A stretch of DNA of 64,000 nucleotides from CAVYBY01 sp963766935 (GCA_963766935.1 CAVYBY010000003.1:434001-498000); one strand, 5' to 3'. Positions 43,146 through 51,110 are shown, counted from the first letter of the stretch. Notes: a model not told the origin generated them from the letters alone. Made by a program: numbers and translations.

Positions 43146-44172
43146 TCACGCGGTGGAGACGGCGATCCACCGGTCGAGGGTGGCCGCGGCAGCTCCGGAG
43201 TCGATCGCCGCCGCCGCACGGACCATGCCGTCGGCGAGCGACCCGGCGGCTCCGGCGACCTCCAGGGCTGCACCGGCGTTGAGCAGCACGACGTCGCGGC
43301 GCGGGCCCTGCTCCCCGGCCAAGACCGCGCGCGCGATGGCGGCCGACTCGGCGGCGTCGCCTCCGCTCAAGTCCTCGATCGACGCCTTCGCGAACCCGAG
43401 TGCGATCGGGTCGACGTGGGTCTCGCGGATGGAACCCTCGCGCACGTCGTAGACGAGCGATGTGCCGGTCGTCGTCAGCTCGTCGATCCCGTCCTCGCCG
43501 CGGACGAGCTTTGCGCGGACGCCGCGGCGGGCGAGCACCTCGGCCATCAGGGGCAGCATCCGCAGGTCCGAGACGCCGACGACCTGCCCCATCGGCCGGG
43601 CGGGATTGGTGAGCGGGACCGAGGAAGTTGAATGCCGTCGGAACCCGGAGCTCGCCGCGAACCTGGGCCGCGTTGCCAAACGCCGGATGGAACACGCGGG
43701 CGAACATGAACGCGATCCCGGCTTCGTCAAGGCATCGCGCGACGCCGGCCGGATCGAGGTCGATCGCCACGCCCAGCGCCTCGAGCACGTCCGCGGATCC
43801 GCAATGACTGGATGCGGCGCGGTTCCCGTGCTTTGCCACCGGCACGCCGGCTCCGGCGACGACGATCGCCGCCACGGTGGAGATGTTGAAGGTCCCGGAG
43901 CGGTCGCCACCGGTCCCGCAGGTGTCGACGACCGCGATCGTGGTCGGGACCGGGCTCGCGAACTCGAGCGTGGTGCGAGCCAGCCCCTCGAGCTCGTCGG
44001 CCGTCTCCCCCTTGGTGCGAAGCGCCATCAGGAACCCGCCGATCTGACCCGGCGTGGCGTCCCCCGACATGATCGTCCGCATGACCTCAGCCGCTTCGTC
44101 GGCCGTGAGCGACTCGTGGGCCGTGAGCCGCGTGAGCGTCGCCGGCCAGAAGTCGGGGTCGGGCTCGGTCAT
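43146..44172 (-). pseudogene. trpD: Anthranilate phosphoribosyltransferase with one frameshift
   Basis: The second step of tryptophan synthesis. The N-terminal part (from ATG 44172) reads normally through SLTADEAAEVMRTIMSGDATPGQIGGFLMALRTKGET, VDTCGTGGDRSGTFNISTVAA and KHGNRAASSHCGSADVLEALG up to FNFLGP. The frame then breaks. The expected LTNPARPMGQVVGVSD and the rest (LARRGVRAKLVRGEDGIDELTTTG...) continue in another frame to the stop at 43146. A single extra base in the CCC at 43615-43617 accounts for it, and the total of 1027 bases is one over a multiple of three. It may be a true mutation or a sequence error; the rest of the gene looks intact. Confidence 0.85.
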
Positions 44173-44182
44173 GGGAGCGGCC

Positions 44183-44188
44183 ACGCTA
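44183..44188 (-). promoter_or_regulatory. -10 element of trpD
   Basis: TAGCGT on the minus strand, 10 bases from ATG 44172. Confidence 0.4.
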
Positions 44189-44251
44189 GCAGGTGGTCCG
44201 CGGCCGTGGACCCTGTCGCGAAGCCGCAGGCACGGTCATTCGCGCGCTGGC

Positions 44252-44257
44252 TAGACT
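44252..44257 (+). promoter_or_regulatory. -10 element of tRNA-Gly
   Basis: TAGACT, 40 bases before the mature tRNA-Gly 5' end. Confidence 0.4.
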
Positions 44258-44297
44258 TGGCGCCTCGGTCACCGGCAACTGCCGGCGGCCGGGCCAC

Positions 44298-44371
44298 GCG
44301 GGCGTGGTTCAATGGCAGAACGCGAGCTTCCCAAGCTCGAGACGGGGGTTCGATTCCCCTCGCCCGCTCCA
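44298..44371 (+). tRNA. tRNA-Gly(CCC), with encoded CCA
   Basis: Acceptor GCGGGCG pairs with CGCCCGC, the anticodon stem CGAGC/GCTCG holds loop TTCCCAA with CCC at 44330-44332, and the T arm is GGGG-TTCGATT-CCCC. The discriminator is T and CCA is encoded. Confidence 0.95.
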
Positions 44372-44382
44372 ACCGGACGTCG

Positions 44383-44880
44383 CTAGGCGACCTTCAGCTC
44401 GCCCGCCATGCCCGAGCCGTGGTGGAAGCGGCAGTAGAACTCGACCACACCCGAATCGGGGAACGCCACGTCGACACTCGTGTCCTGGCCGGGCTGCACG
44501 AGGACGTCGACGTTCTCGTCGTCGATCGTGAAGGTGTGCGGGACCGATCCCCCGTTGTGGATCTCGATCTTCAGGCTCTGGCCCGCGGACCCGGTCAGCA
44601 CCGTCGGATTGAAGAGGAAGTTGGCCTGCTGCACCGAAGTCTGGCTCGTGCCGGTGACATCGACCGAGCCGTGGTTGTTGGCCTGGTCATCACCGATCGG
44701 GATCGTCCCGCCCCCGTCGCCGGATCCGGAATCCGTCGGCTCTTGACTCGTCGTCCCGGTCGTCGGGTTCGCGTACCCCGCCGACGTAGGGGTGCCCTTC
44801 GAACAGGCCGCAACCGAAATCGTGAGCACGATCACTGCCAGGGCCGCCAGACCCCCGCGACGACCATCGCGTTCCACCAT
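44383..44880 (-). CDS. Cupredoxin-domain lipoprotein (plastocyanin-like)
   Basis: A 165-residue exported protein. The signal peptide ends in a lipobox (VAAC, Cys near 26), so it should be lipid-anchored outside. A Ser/Gly/Thr linker leads to a cupredoxin fold with the type 1 copper ligands His of VPHTF, and Cys, His and Met of FYCRFHHGSGM, spaced C-x2-H-x4-M as in plastocyanin. It is probably an electron carrier or copper-binding protein. A GGGAGGA ribosome binding site precedes ATG 44880. It diverges from the ECF sigma gene. Confidence 0.85.
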   Translation of the reverse strand: MVERDGRRGGLAALAVIVLTISVAACSKGTPTSAGYANPTTGTTSQEPTDSGSGDGGGTIPIGDDQANNHGSVDVTGTSQTSVQQANFLFNPTVLTGSAGQSLKIEIHNGGSVPHTFTIDDENVDVLVQPGQDTSVDVAFPDSGVVEFYCRFHHGSGMAGELKVA

Positions 44881-45023
44881 CCAAATCCTCCCTCGTTGAT
44901 CCGGAGCCGCTTCGCGGCACCGTCGTTCGGCAACCATCGACCCTGGGTCTACGCGGGAGACCGACCGAGGGTTCAACCCGGCCGGCGATGAACCGGGGCT
45001 GGCTCCCACCCGTACTCCCCCAG

Positions 45024-45029
45024 TAGCGT
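45024..45029 (+). promoter_or_regulatory. -10 element of the third ECF sigma gene
   Basis: TAGCGT, 7 bases before ATG 45037. It rules out GTG 45028, which lies inside it. Confidence 0.4.
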
Positions 45030-45036
45030 GCAAAGG

Positions 45037-45621
45037 ATGCGAACAGATGACCCCGTGGGCGACGCCGTCCTGATGGAGGCGTTTGCCGGCCACGACGAGC
45101 GCGCTGCGGCGGCGCTCTACGAGCGGTTCGCCTCGCGGGTCCATGGGTTGGGAATCGTGATGCTCGGAAACGACCAGGCTGCCCAGGACCTCGTTCAGGA
45201 CACCTTCGTCAAGCTGTGGCGCACGGCCCAGCGGTTCGACCCCGCCCGTGGGCGGCTCGACACGTGGGTGCTTCTCGTCGCCCGCTCACTCGCCATGGAT
45301 GCCCTCCGGCGGCGAGTGCTCGAGTGGCGGACGCTCGAGGCGTCCGCGCCGCCGCCCGAGACGGACCCCGACGCGCTTCCGGACGAGCGAGCCGTCGTCG
45401 CCGACATGGCGGGCCGGGCCAAGCAGGCGATGGCGCGACTCTCGGCCGAGCAGCGCTCGGCGTTGGAGCTCGCGTACTTCGGCGGGCGCACGACCGCAGA
45501 AGTTGCCGCGCTGGAAGGCATCCCACTTGGGACCGCAAAGACCCGAATCCGCGCCGCCCTGCTGCGGCTGCGGCGCGAGATGGCTTCCCAGCTCGACCCG
45601 GAGACCGACCATGATCTGTGA
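45037..45621 (+). CDS. ECF-type RNA polymerase sigma factor (SigK-like)
   Basis: A 194-residue sigma factor. Region 2 is LMEAFAGHDERAAAALYERFASRVHGLGIVMLGNDQAAQDLVQDTFVKLWRTAQRFDPARGRLDTWVLLVARSLAMDALRRR and region 4 is MARLSAEQRSALELAYFGGRTTAEVAALEGIPLGTAKTRIRAALLRLRREM. Such factors are held by a zinc-binding membrane anti-sigma factor, here encoded directly downstream and overlapping. The SAHS-style FDPARGRLDTWV segment is typical of the SigK/SigL group. The stop TGA lies within the anti-sigma start region. Confidence 0.92.
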   Translation: MRTDDPVGDAVLMEAFAGHDERAAAALYERFASRVHGLGIVMLGNDQAAQDLVQDTFVKLWRTAQRFDPARGRLDTWVLLVARSLAMDALRRRVLEWRTLEASAPPPETDPDALPDERAVVADMAGRAKQAMARLSAEQRSALELAYFGGRTTAEVAALEGIPLGTAKTRIRAALLRLRREMASQLDPETDHDL

Positions 45622-46363
45622 GGAGGTCCGCGAGCGGCTGACGGAGCATCTGCTCGGATCGCTCCCCGAACCGGAGGACGCGGACGTTCGCAGTCATCTT
45701 CGCGGCTGCGCGGCGTGCCGCGAGGAGCAGACCGCCCTGGAGGACGGGCTCGACACGTTCTCCCGGGCGGCGCACGACCTGGAGCCGCCCGAAGAGCTCC
45801 GCGACCGAGTACTGGCAACGCTCGCCGAGGAATGGCGCGACGACCGGCGGGCCCCGGGTCTGCCGGCTCACGCGGCGGTCACGCAAATCCGGTCTCGCTC
45901 GCGGTGGCTCGCGGCGGCCGCCGCGGTGCTCGTGCTCGTCTCGGCCGGCAGCCTCACGTGGGGGATCCTGCGGAACCAGGATGCCGTCCGCGCGATCGAC
46001 GACGCCGCCAGCTACCGGAGCATCCTGGCCACCCTCGGAGGCCGGGACTTCCGGGTCGGGTCGCTCGCACCCAACGGTGAGACGGAGGTGGGCGGCCGAG
46101 TCGTCGTCTACGACGGCGATCCGGCCAAGGGATGGAGCTCGTGGGCGATCGTGATCGTGAGAAAGCCGGGGACCGCCGGGCGGGCGTCCGCCGAGTTGTT
46201 CTCGGCGGACGGACGGACGATCGAGCTGCCACCGCTTCGATTCTCGGCCGGGGAAGCCTCCACGTGGCTGGTGACGCGTTCCGACCTCGCCGCCTACGGC
46301 GGCGTGCGGATCACCGCGTCCGACGGCACCGTGCTCGCCGAGGGATCGCTGGTCGACGCCTAA
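45611..46363 (+). CDS. Zinc-binding membrane anti-sigma factor (RskA-like)
   Basis: A 250-residue anti-sigma factor. The cytosolic N-terminus carries the zinc motif H29-x3-C33-x2-C36 (SHLRGCAACREE). One membrane segment lies near residues 97-118 (LAAAAAVLVLVSAGSLTWGIL), and an outside domain in the RskA style follows (GWSSWAIVIVRKPG, AEASTWLV-type, YGGVRITASDGTVLAEGSL). It starts inside the last codons of the sigma gene (overlap of 11 bases), giving stoichiometric production. Confidence 0.88.
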   Translation: MICEEVRERLTEHLLGSLPEPEDADVRSHLRGCAACREEQTALEDGLDTFSRAAHDLEPPEELRDRVLATLAEEWRDDRRAPGLPAHAAVTQIRSRSRWLAAAAAVLVLVSAGSLTWGILRNQDAVRAIDDAASYRSILATLGGRDFRVGSLAPNGETEVGGRVVVYDGDPAKGWSSWAIVIVRKPGTAGRASAELFSADGRTIELPPLRFSAGEASTWLVTRSDLAAYGGVRITASDGTVLAEGSLVDA

Positions 46364-46366
46364 GGA

Positions 46367-46690
46367 CTACGGCGCCGGTGCGTCCGGACGGGCCGGAACG
46401 CCCCCGCCGCGTTCACCCAGATGAGCGCGGCGCGACGTGCGGACGTACGCGATCATGCCCCCGCCGATCGTTCCAAGGGGGATGCACGCGGGCGCGGCGG
46501 AGACGATGCTCGTGAAGTGGTGATTCGCTCCGCCGAAGAAGCCGTCCCAGATCACGAGGGCTCCCCCGGCGATCACGACGATGCCGGCGAGCATGATGCC
46601 GACCATCGCTCCCAGGAGCACCCCCGCAAGCGTCGACGCCACCAGGGACTGCCGGCGCGTCCGCTCGTCCCAGATCGTCGCGCGGCTCAT
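46367..46690 (-). CDS. Small membrane protein of unknown function
   Basis: A 107-residue protein with two predicted membrane segments: LVASTLAGVLLGAMVGIMLAGIVVIAGGALVIW and FTSIVSAAPACIPLGTIGGGMIAYV, between basic ends. ATG 46690 (MSRATIWDERTRRQ) is preferred over the upstream in-frame ATG because the sequence before it looks non-coding. It converges on the anti-sigma gene with 3 bases between. No function can be proposed. Confidence 0.5.
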   Translation of the reverse strand: MSRATIWDERTRRQSLVASTLAGVLLGAMVGIMLAGIVVIAGGALVIWDGFFGGANHHFTSIVSAAPACIPLGTIGGGMIAYVRTSRRAHLGERGGGVPARPDAPAP

Positions 46691-46742
46691 GCGCGGATCC
46701 TTGCACACGGGACGCGCGCGGGGCATCCATCGATCGACCCGA

Positions 46743-47126
46743 CTATGTGGTGGCCGGCGGGGCTCCCAGCGCCGCGAGGAACGCCTCCGGCTCCTCGAGT
46801 CCGAGACCGAGCCGGCGGGGACGCACCGGGATGCCGAGGCACCAGGCCCTGGGACGCGGGTCCAGCTGAAGCCAGACGATCCCCGACGTCGCGCCGTTGA
46901 CGAGCCAGTTCCCCCGGAAGTCGGTGTGGACGCCGATCGCCCACCACACGTTGCCGGAAGGGCTCGCGGCCTTCACGTCACCGGCCGCGAAGCGGCTTCG
47001 AAACGCCCAGCCCATGCGCACCTCGACCCGGCCGCTGCTCACGAGGACGCGCGAGTGCGCCGGTCCGAGACCAATCGCCGTGAAGAACCACCGGAGCCCG
47101 CGGCCGTAGCGGAACGCGAACCTCAC
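46743..47126 (-). CDS. Conserved actinobacterial protein, possibly PH-like
   Basis: A 127-residue strand-rich protein: VRFAFRYGRGLRWFFTAIGLGPAHSRVLVSSGRVEVRMGWAF, GVHTDFRGNWLVNGATSGIVWLQLDP and the ending LGIPVRPRRLGLGLEEPEAFLAALG. The closing 'V.RL.L.LE.PE.FL.AL' helix is common to a family of actinobacterial proteins with a pleckstrin-homology-like look. Function unknown. GTG 47126 overlaps the nth stop (GTGA), so it is produced with endonuclease III. Confidence 0.6.
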   Translation of the reverse strand: MRFAFRYGRGLRWFFTAIGLGPAHSRVLVSSGRVEVRMGWAFRSRFAAGDVKAASPSGNVWWAIGVHTDFRGNWLVNGATSGIVWLQLDPRPRAWCLGIPVRPRRLGLGLEEPEAFLAALGAPPATT

Positions 47127-47836
47127 GGCGCGGCCGCCGCGAGGAACGACTTTGCGCTCGGGCACAGTTCCCGAAGCGGACATCGGCGACAGGACGGAAC
47201 GGGAGCGCGGCAGATCTCGCGCCCGAGACGGATCATCCCGACGTGCAGGGGGGTGCGCAGGCCCGCGGGAACCGCATCGTGCAGGATCCGGTCGGCCCGC
47301 TCGGCCGTCGCCGACGGCGGGACGAGGCCCAGGCGACGGGCGACTCGATGCACGTGCGTGTCGACGGGGATCGCGTCGCGGCCGAGCGCGAACGACAGCA
47401 CGACCGCCGCCGTCTTCGGACCGACGCCCGGCAGCGATGTCAGATAGGCGCGAGCTTCCTCGTCGCTCATCTGCCGAAGCACGCTGAGGTCGAATCCGCC
47501 CTCCCGGTCGCGAACCTCTCGCAGGATCGCCTGGATCCTCGGCCCCTTCTGGTTGGCCAGCCCGCCCGAACGAATCGTCTCGATCAGCAGCCCCCGCGCG
47601 GCATCCACCACGGCATTCCAGGTCGGGAAGGCGCGGCGGAGCGCCGCGAACGACCGTTCCGCATTCAGGTCGCTGGTGTGCTGCGAGAGCACGGTCAGCA
47701 CCAGCTCGTCCAGCGGATCCGTCGGCGCCCGAGGCGGATCGAGCGGGCCGAATCGCCGCTCGAGCCGGTCGTGGACCGCGCGCAGCCGCCGGCGCGTCGG
47801 TGGTGTCCATCCCGTGGCGGCGACGGCGGCGCGCAT
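47123..47836 (-). CDS. nth: Endonuclease III (DNA glycosylase/AP lyase)
   Basis: Removes oxidised pyrimidines and cuts at the abasic site. The 237-residue protein has the helix-hairpin-helix LPGVGPKTAAVVLSFA with the catalytic Lys region, followed by the Asp of PVDTHVHRVARRLGL, and the iron-sulfur cluster motif C-x6-C-x2-C-x5-C (CRAPVPSCRRCPLRELC). It opens with SQHTSDLNAERSFAAL typical of Nth. Its promoter hexamer overlaps the dnaB stop codon. Confidence 0.94.
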   Translation of the reverse strand: MRAAVAATGWTPPTRRRLRAVHDRLERRFGPLDPPRAPTDPLDELVLTVLSQHTSDLNAERSFAALRRAFPTWNAVVDAARGLLIETIRSGGLANQKGPRIQAILREVRDREGGFDLSVLRQMSDEEARAYLTSLPGVGPKTAAVVLSFALGRDAIPVDTHVHRVARRLGLVPPSATAERADRILHDAVPAGLRTPLHVGMIRLGREICRAPVPSCRRCPLRELCPSAKSFLAAAAP

Positions 47837-47845
47837 CGGCGCGCC

Positions 47846-47851
47846 AGCCTA
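47846..47851 (-). promoter_or_regulatory. -10 element of nth, overlapping the dnaB stop
   Basis: TAGGCT on the minus strand, 9 bases from ATG 47836. Its TAG is the dnaB stop codon. Confidence 0.45.
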
Positions 47852-49219
47852 CTCAGCCGGACCGAACTCGCGGGCGCGGCTGCGGAACTGCGTGAGCGAG
47901 GGCTCGAAGGTGAGCCGGATGGTGTCGGTCGGGCCGTTGCGGTGCTTCGCGATGATCAGCTCGGCCTCTTTCTTCTTCTCCGGATCCGAGTCGTCACGGT
48001 GGATGAACATGACGATGTCCGAGTCCTGCTCGATCGCCCCCGACTCACGCAGGTCCGACAGCTGGGGTCGCTTGTCGGCCCGCGCCTCCGGGTTCCGGTT
48101 GAGCTGCGAGAGCGCGACCACCGGGAGCGCCAGCTCCTTGGCGAGCAGCTTCAGCGAACGGCTGATCTCGGCGACCTCCTGCTGCCGGTTGTCGGGACGG
48201 CGCTGCAGCGGGCTCGTCATGAGCTGCATGTAGTCGACGATGATCATGCCGAGCCCTCCCTTCGAGGACCGCATCCGCCGCGCCTTGGCCCGGATGTCGA
48301 CGATGTTGACGTTGCCGGAGTCGACGACGTGGACCGGCGCCTCGTGGAGGATCTCGGCGGCGTGCACGACGTTGGTCCAGTCGGACGGACCGACGCGCTT
48401 GCTCCGGATCCGGTCCCACGGGACCTTCGCCTCGGAGCAGAGCATCCGCATGCCGATCTCGGACCGGGACATCTCGAGCGAGAAGAGGGCAACCGGGAAG
48501 CCGGCGACCGCCACGTTGCGCGCGATGTTGACGGCAAGCGAAGACTTGCCGATGCCCGGGCGGGCGGCGATGACGATCAGGTTGCCGGGCTGGAACCCGG
48601 AGGTGAGGTTGTCAAGGTCGATGAACCCCGTTGCGAGGCCCGTGTACGCCGACTCGCGGTGCTGGATGGACTCGAGATCGGCCATCGCGGCCTCGACGAG
48701 CTCGCGGAGGATCGCCATGTCGTCGTGATCCTCGCGCCGAGCGACGTCGTAGATCCGTTGCTCCGCGCCGTCGGCGACGGCGTCGGCGTCCTCGGGCGCG
48801 CTGTACGCGTTCTCCATGATGTCGGCGGCGGCCGAGATCAGCCGGCGGCGGAGCGCGGCGTCGGCGACGATGCGCGCATAGTGCCTGGCCGACGCGGGGG
48901 TCGAGACCTGCAACGTGAGGTCGTGGATCGCAAGCTTTCCGCCGAGCGTTTCGAGCACGCCGGCGCGCTCGAGCGAGGCGGACACCGAGATCGGGTCGAC
49001 GGGTTCGCTTTTCGCGTACAGCCCGCGGATCGCCTCGAAGACGCGGGCGTTCGACGATCGGTAGAAGTCGTCGGCGCGAACCAGCTCGACGACCTCGGCG
49101 ATCGCCTCGCCGGAAAGCATCATCGCGCCGAGCACCGACTCCTCGGCCTCGACGTTGCTGGGCGGCACGCGCCCGTCGCCCCTGGGGGGCCGCCGGACGT
49201 CCTCAGCGGTACGCGCCAT
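47849..49219 (-). CDS. dnaB: Replicative DNA helicase
   Basis: The hexameric fork helicase. The 456-residue protein has the N-terminal DnaB domain (PPSNVEAEESVLGAMMLSGEAI), the RecA-like core with Walker A VIAARPGIGKSSLAVNIA near 215-232, LFSLEMSRSEIGMRML, Walker B GMIIVDYMQLM near 318 and VVALSQLNRNPEARADKRPQLSDLRESGAIEQDSD. No intein is inserted. ATG 49219 follows a 12-base repeat tract. Confidence 0.96.
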   Translation of the reverse strand: MARTAEDVRRPPRGDGRVPPSNVEAEESVLGAMMLSGEAIAEVVELVRADDFYRSSNARVFEAIRGLYAKSEPVDPISVSASLERAGVLETLGGKLAIHDLTLQVSTPASARHYARIVADAALRRRLISAAADIMENAYSAPEDADAVADGAEQRIYDVARREDHDDMAILRELVEAAMADLESIQHRESAYTGLATGFIDLDNLTSGFQPGNLIVIAARPGIGKSSLAVNIARNVAVAGFPVALFSLEMSRSEIGMRMLCSEAKVPWDRIRSKRVGPSDWTNVVHAAEILHEAPVHVVDSGNVNIVDIRAKARRMRSSKGGLGMIIVDYMQLMTSPLQRRPDNRQQEVAEISRSLKLLAKELALPVVALSQLNRNPEARADKRPQLSDLRESGAIEQDSDIVMFIHRDDSDPEKKKEAELIIAKHRNGPTDTIRLTFEPSLTQFRSRAREFGPAE

Positions 49220-49241
49220 GTGCCCCTCTCTCCCCGACGAC

Positions 49242-49281
49242 CCGGCCAAAGAGCCGGCCAAAGAAACGGCCAAAGAAACGG
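49242..49281. repeat. 12-base tandem repeat in the dnaB leader
   Basis: Units ccggccaaagag (49242), ccggccaaagaa (49254), acggccaaagaa (49266) and a partial acgg. They lie 22-62 bases upstream of the dnaB start. Confidence 0.85.
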
Positions 49282-49340
49282 ATGGATGCCCGCTGGAGCA
49301 CGCTACGCGCGTTCGCGCAACACCGGCAGTTGATAACCGC

Positions 49341-49349
49341 TGTGGATTG
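49341..49349. promoter_or_regulatory. Weak DnaA-box-like site
   Basis: TGTGGATTG differs at two positions from TGTGGATAA; listed because it accompanies the paired boxes 60 bases away. Confidence 0.25.
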
Positions 49350-49402
49350 CTGCGGCCCAGGTCGGCGCCCGAGATTCCTTGTCACTTCGGCCCTGACCTG
49401 CG

Positions 49403-49431
49403 CTGTCCACATGTGGGAACCATGTGGACAA
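49403..49431. promoter_or_regulatory. Paired DnaA boxes / perfect 10-base palindrome upstream of dnaB
   Basis: CTGTCCACA (49403-49411) and TGTGGACAA (49423-49431, complement TTGTCCACA) face each other. TGTCCACATG and CATGTGGACA form a perfect 10-base inverted repeat with a 7-base spacer. TTGTCCACA is the actinobacterial DnaA box, so this could bind DnaA and control dnaB, or be a hairpin in the rplI 3' region. Confidence 0.45.
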
Positions 49432-49490
49432 GTGTGAACTCCGGGGGTGACACGCGTGTGATTCGCCGGGCGCCGGCACCTCGGCCCGGC

Positions 49491-49946
49491 TCAGCCTTCC
49501 GTGGCGACGACCTCCACGGTGAGCACCGGCTCGACGTCGGGGAAGAGGCGGACGCGGACGTCGTGCGTGCCGACCGAGCGGATCGGCTCGTCCAGATGGA
49601 CGTCGCGGCGGTCCACCTCGACCCCGGCCTGCTCTGCAAGGGCCGCGGCGACGTCGGCGGCGGTGACGGACCCGAAGAGCTTCCCCTCCTCGCCGGCGTT
49701 GGCCGAGATGCGCACCGGACCCGCGCCGATCAGCCTCGAAGCGACCGCCTCGAACTCCACCTTGCGCTTGGACTGGCGTCCGAGATGCGCGCGCCGGAGA
49801 CTCTCCGCGTGCTTGACGGCAGCCTTCTCCGCCCGGACCGCAAGCCCGCGCGGGATCAGGTAGTTGCGGGCGTAGCCATCGGCGACATCGGCAACGTCGC
49901 CGGGATCGCCGAGCCGCTCGACGGGCTTTTGCAGGATGACTTTCAT
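49491..49946 (-). CDS. rplI: 50S ribosomal protein L9
   Basis: A 151-residue L9: MKVILQKPVERLGDPGDVADVADGYARNYLIPRGLAVRA at the N-terminus (rRNA-binding domain), a long helix, and the C-terminal domain GKLFGSVTAADVAAAL. It overlaps the rpsR stop by 4 bases and ends the rpsF-ssb-rpsR-rplI operon. Confidence 0.96.
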   Translation of the reverse strand: MKVILQKPVERLGDPGDVADVADGYARNYLIPRGLAVRAEKAAVKHAESLRRAHLGRQSKRKVEFEAVASRLIGAGPVRISANAGEEGKLFGSVTAADVAAALAEQAGVEVDRRDVHLDEPIRSVGTHDVRVRLFPDVEPVLTVEVVATEG

Positions 49947-50230
49947 CGCGACGAGAAGGGCAGGAGGGCCATCACCCTCGCGTTCTTGACGGCCGTCGCG
50001 ACGTCGCGCTGATGCTGCACGCAGTTGCCGGTCACGCGACGAGCACGGATCTTGCCCCGTTCGCTCGTGAACCGGCGAAGCGTCATGACGTCCTTGTAGT
50101 CGATGTACTCCGTCTTCTCCTTGCAGAAGACGCAGAACTTGCGCTTGCCCTTCTTCTGCCAGGCCTTCTCTTCCTTGTCACGCTTGCGCCTGGGTGGGCC
50201 GCCACCACGACCGCCGCCTCTAGCCGGCAT
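49943..50230 (-). CDS. rpsR: 30S ribosomal protein S18
   Basis: A 95-residue S18: basic N-terminus, then KFCVFCKEKTEYIDYKDVMTLRRFTSERGKIRARRVTGNCVQHQRDVATAVKNARVMALLPF. Three cysteines (CVFC and NC) suggest a zinc-binding form. S18 binds S6 in the ribosome; the same pair is expected to bind the rpsF leader. Its ATG overlaps the end of ssb by 11 bases. Confidence 0.96.
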   Translation of the reverse strand: MPARGGGRGGGPPRRKRDKEEKAWQKKGKRKFCVFCKEKTEYIDYKDVMTLRRFTSERGKIRARRVTGNCVQHQRDVATAVKNARVMALLPFSSR

Positions 50231-50693
50231 CGAGCGGCGTCCCTTCGTCCGTCCCGCCGCCGGCGGGCGACGAGACCTTGTCTCCCCAGTCGCCCGATCC
50301 GCCGGAGCCGCCGGAGCCGCCCGCGTTCGAGCGAGACGTCTTCTCGAGCTTGGCGGTCGCCCACTTGAGGCTGGGGCCCACGTCGTCGGCCTCGATCTCG
50401 ATCGCCGAGCGCCGCTCGCCCTCCTGGTTCTCCCAGGAGCGCTGCTTCAGGCGTCCGGTCACGACGACGCGCGTGCCTCTCGTCAGGGTCTCCGCGGCGT
50501 TCTCCGCGAGGGAACGCCACACGCTCACGCGGAAGAACGAGGTGTCGCCGTCACTCCAGTTTCCCTGGGCGTCGCGGATCCGCGTCGAATGGGCGACCGT
50601 GAAGTTCGCGACCGCGGCGCCGTTGGCCGTGTACCGAAGCTCCGGGTCGTCGGTCAGGTTGCCCACGACCGTGATCTGATTGTCGCTCGCCAT
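50220..50693 (-). CDS. ssb: Single-stranded DNA-binding protein
   Basis: A 157-residue SSB. The OB-fold domain (QITVVGNLTDDPELRYTANGAAVANFTVAHSTR, FFRVSVWRSLAENAAETLTRGTRVVVTGRL) occupies residues 6-110, followed by a Gly/Ser-rich tail. The usual acidic tip DDDIPF is absent; the protein ends DEGTPLDAG, where the gene overlaps rpsR. The tip normally recruits replication and repair partners, so this copy may be impaired or its tip diverged. Confidence 0.93.
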   Translation of the reverse strand: MASDNQITVVGNLTDDPELRYTANGAAVANFTVAHSTRIRDAQGNWSDGDTSFFRVSVWRSLAENAAETLTRGTRVVVTGRLKQRSWENQEGERRSAIEIEADDVGPSLKWATAKLEKTSRSNAGGSGGSGGSGDWGDKVSSPAGGGTDEGTPLDAG

Positions 50694-50725
50694 CTGGTGG
50701 TTCCCCTTTCCTGCTGCTCGCCTCG

Positions 50726-51043
50726 TTACCCCGAGGCGGGGGAAGCTGCGGTCTTTTTCTCGGGCAGGACCACGATCTTGTGCCGGATCACCTCGTCGGC
50801 GAGGTTCAGCGTGCGGTCCAGCTCGGGTTGGACGTCGGGATCGGCTGAGAATCGGACGACGGCGTAGTAGCCCTCGTGCTGCCGTTGCACTTCGTAGGCG
50901 AACCGCCGCCGGCCCCATCGGTCGATGTTGCGGACCTGGCCGCCACCTTCGGTGACGATCTTTTCGATCCGCCCGACCGCCGTACCCACCAACGCCTCGT
51001 CGGCCTCGGCGGGCAGGATGAGCATTGCTTCGTACTCCCTCAC
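50726..51043 (-). CDS. rpsF: 30S ribosomal protein S6
   Basis: A 105-residue S6: REYEAMLILPAEADEALVGTAVGRIEKIVTEGGGQVRNIDRWGRRRFAYEVQRQHEGYYAVVRFSADPDVQPELDRTLNL. GTG 51043 is chosen over GTG 51049 because the AGGAGG ribosome binding site fits it. It is the first gene of the operon and is preceded by a structured leader. Confidence 0.95.
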   Translation of the reverse strand: MREYEAMLILPAEADEALVGTAVGRIEKIVTEGGGQVRNIDRWGRRRFAYEVQRQHEGYYAVVRFSADPDVQPELDRTLNLADEVIRHKIVVLPEKKTAASPASG

Positions 51044-51058
51044 CGTCACCTCCTCTGG

Positions 51059-51110
51059 TCTGGACGGCCCCCCAACGATTGGGGAGCAGAAGGAGCGAGG
51101 GTCGTCCAGA
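51059..51110 (-). promoter_or_regulatory. Structured rpsF leader resembling the S6:S18 autoregulatory element
   Basis: In the transcript an outer stem TCTGGACG/CGTCCAGA encloses a long 5' unpaired side and an inner hairpin CCCCAA-TCG-TTGGGG; a GGCCG sequence lies on the 3' side at the junction. Known S6:S18 leaders have two stems with a CCG in an asymmetric internal loop just upstream of rpsF. Position, stems and CCG agree. The structure was drawn by eye. Confidence 0.5.
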
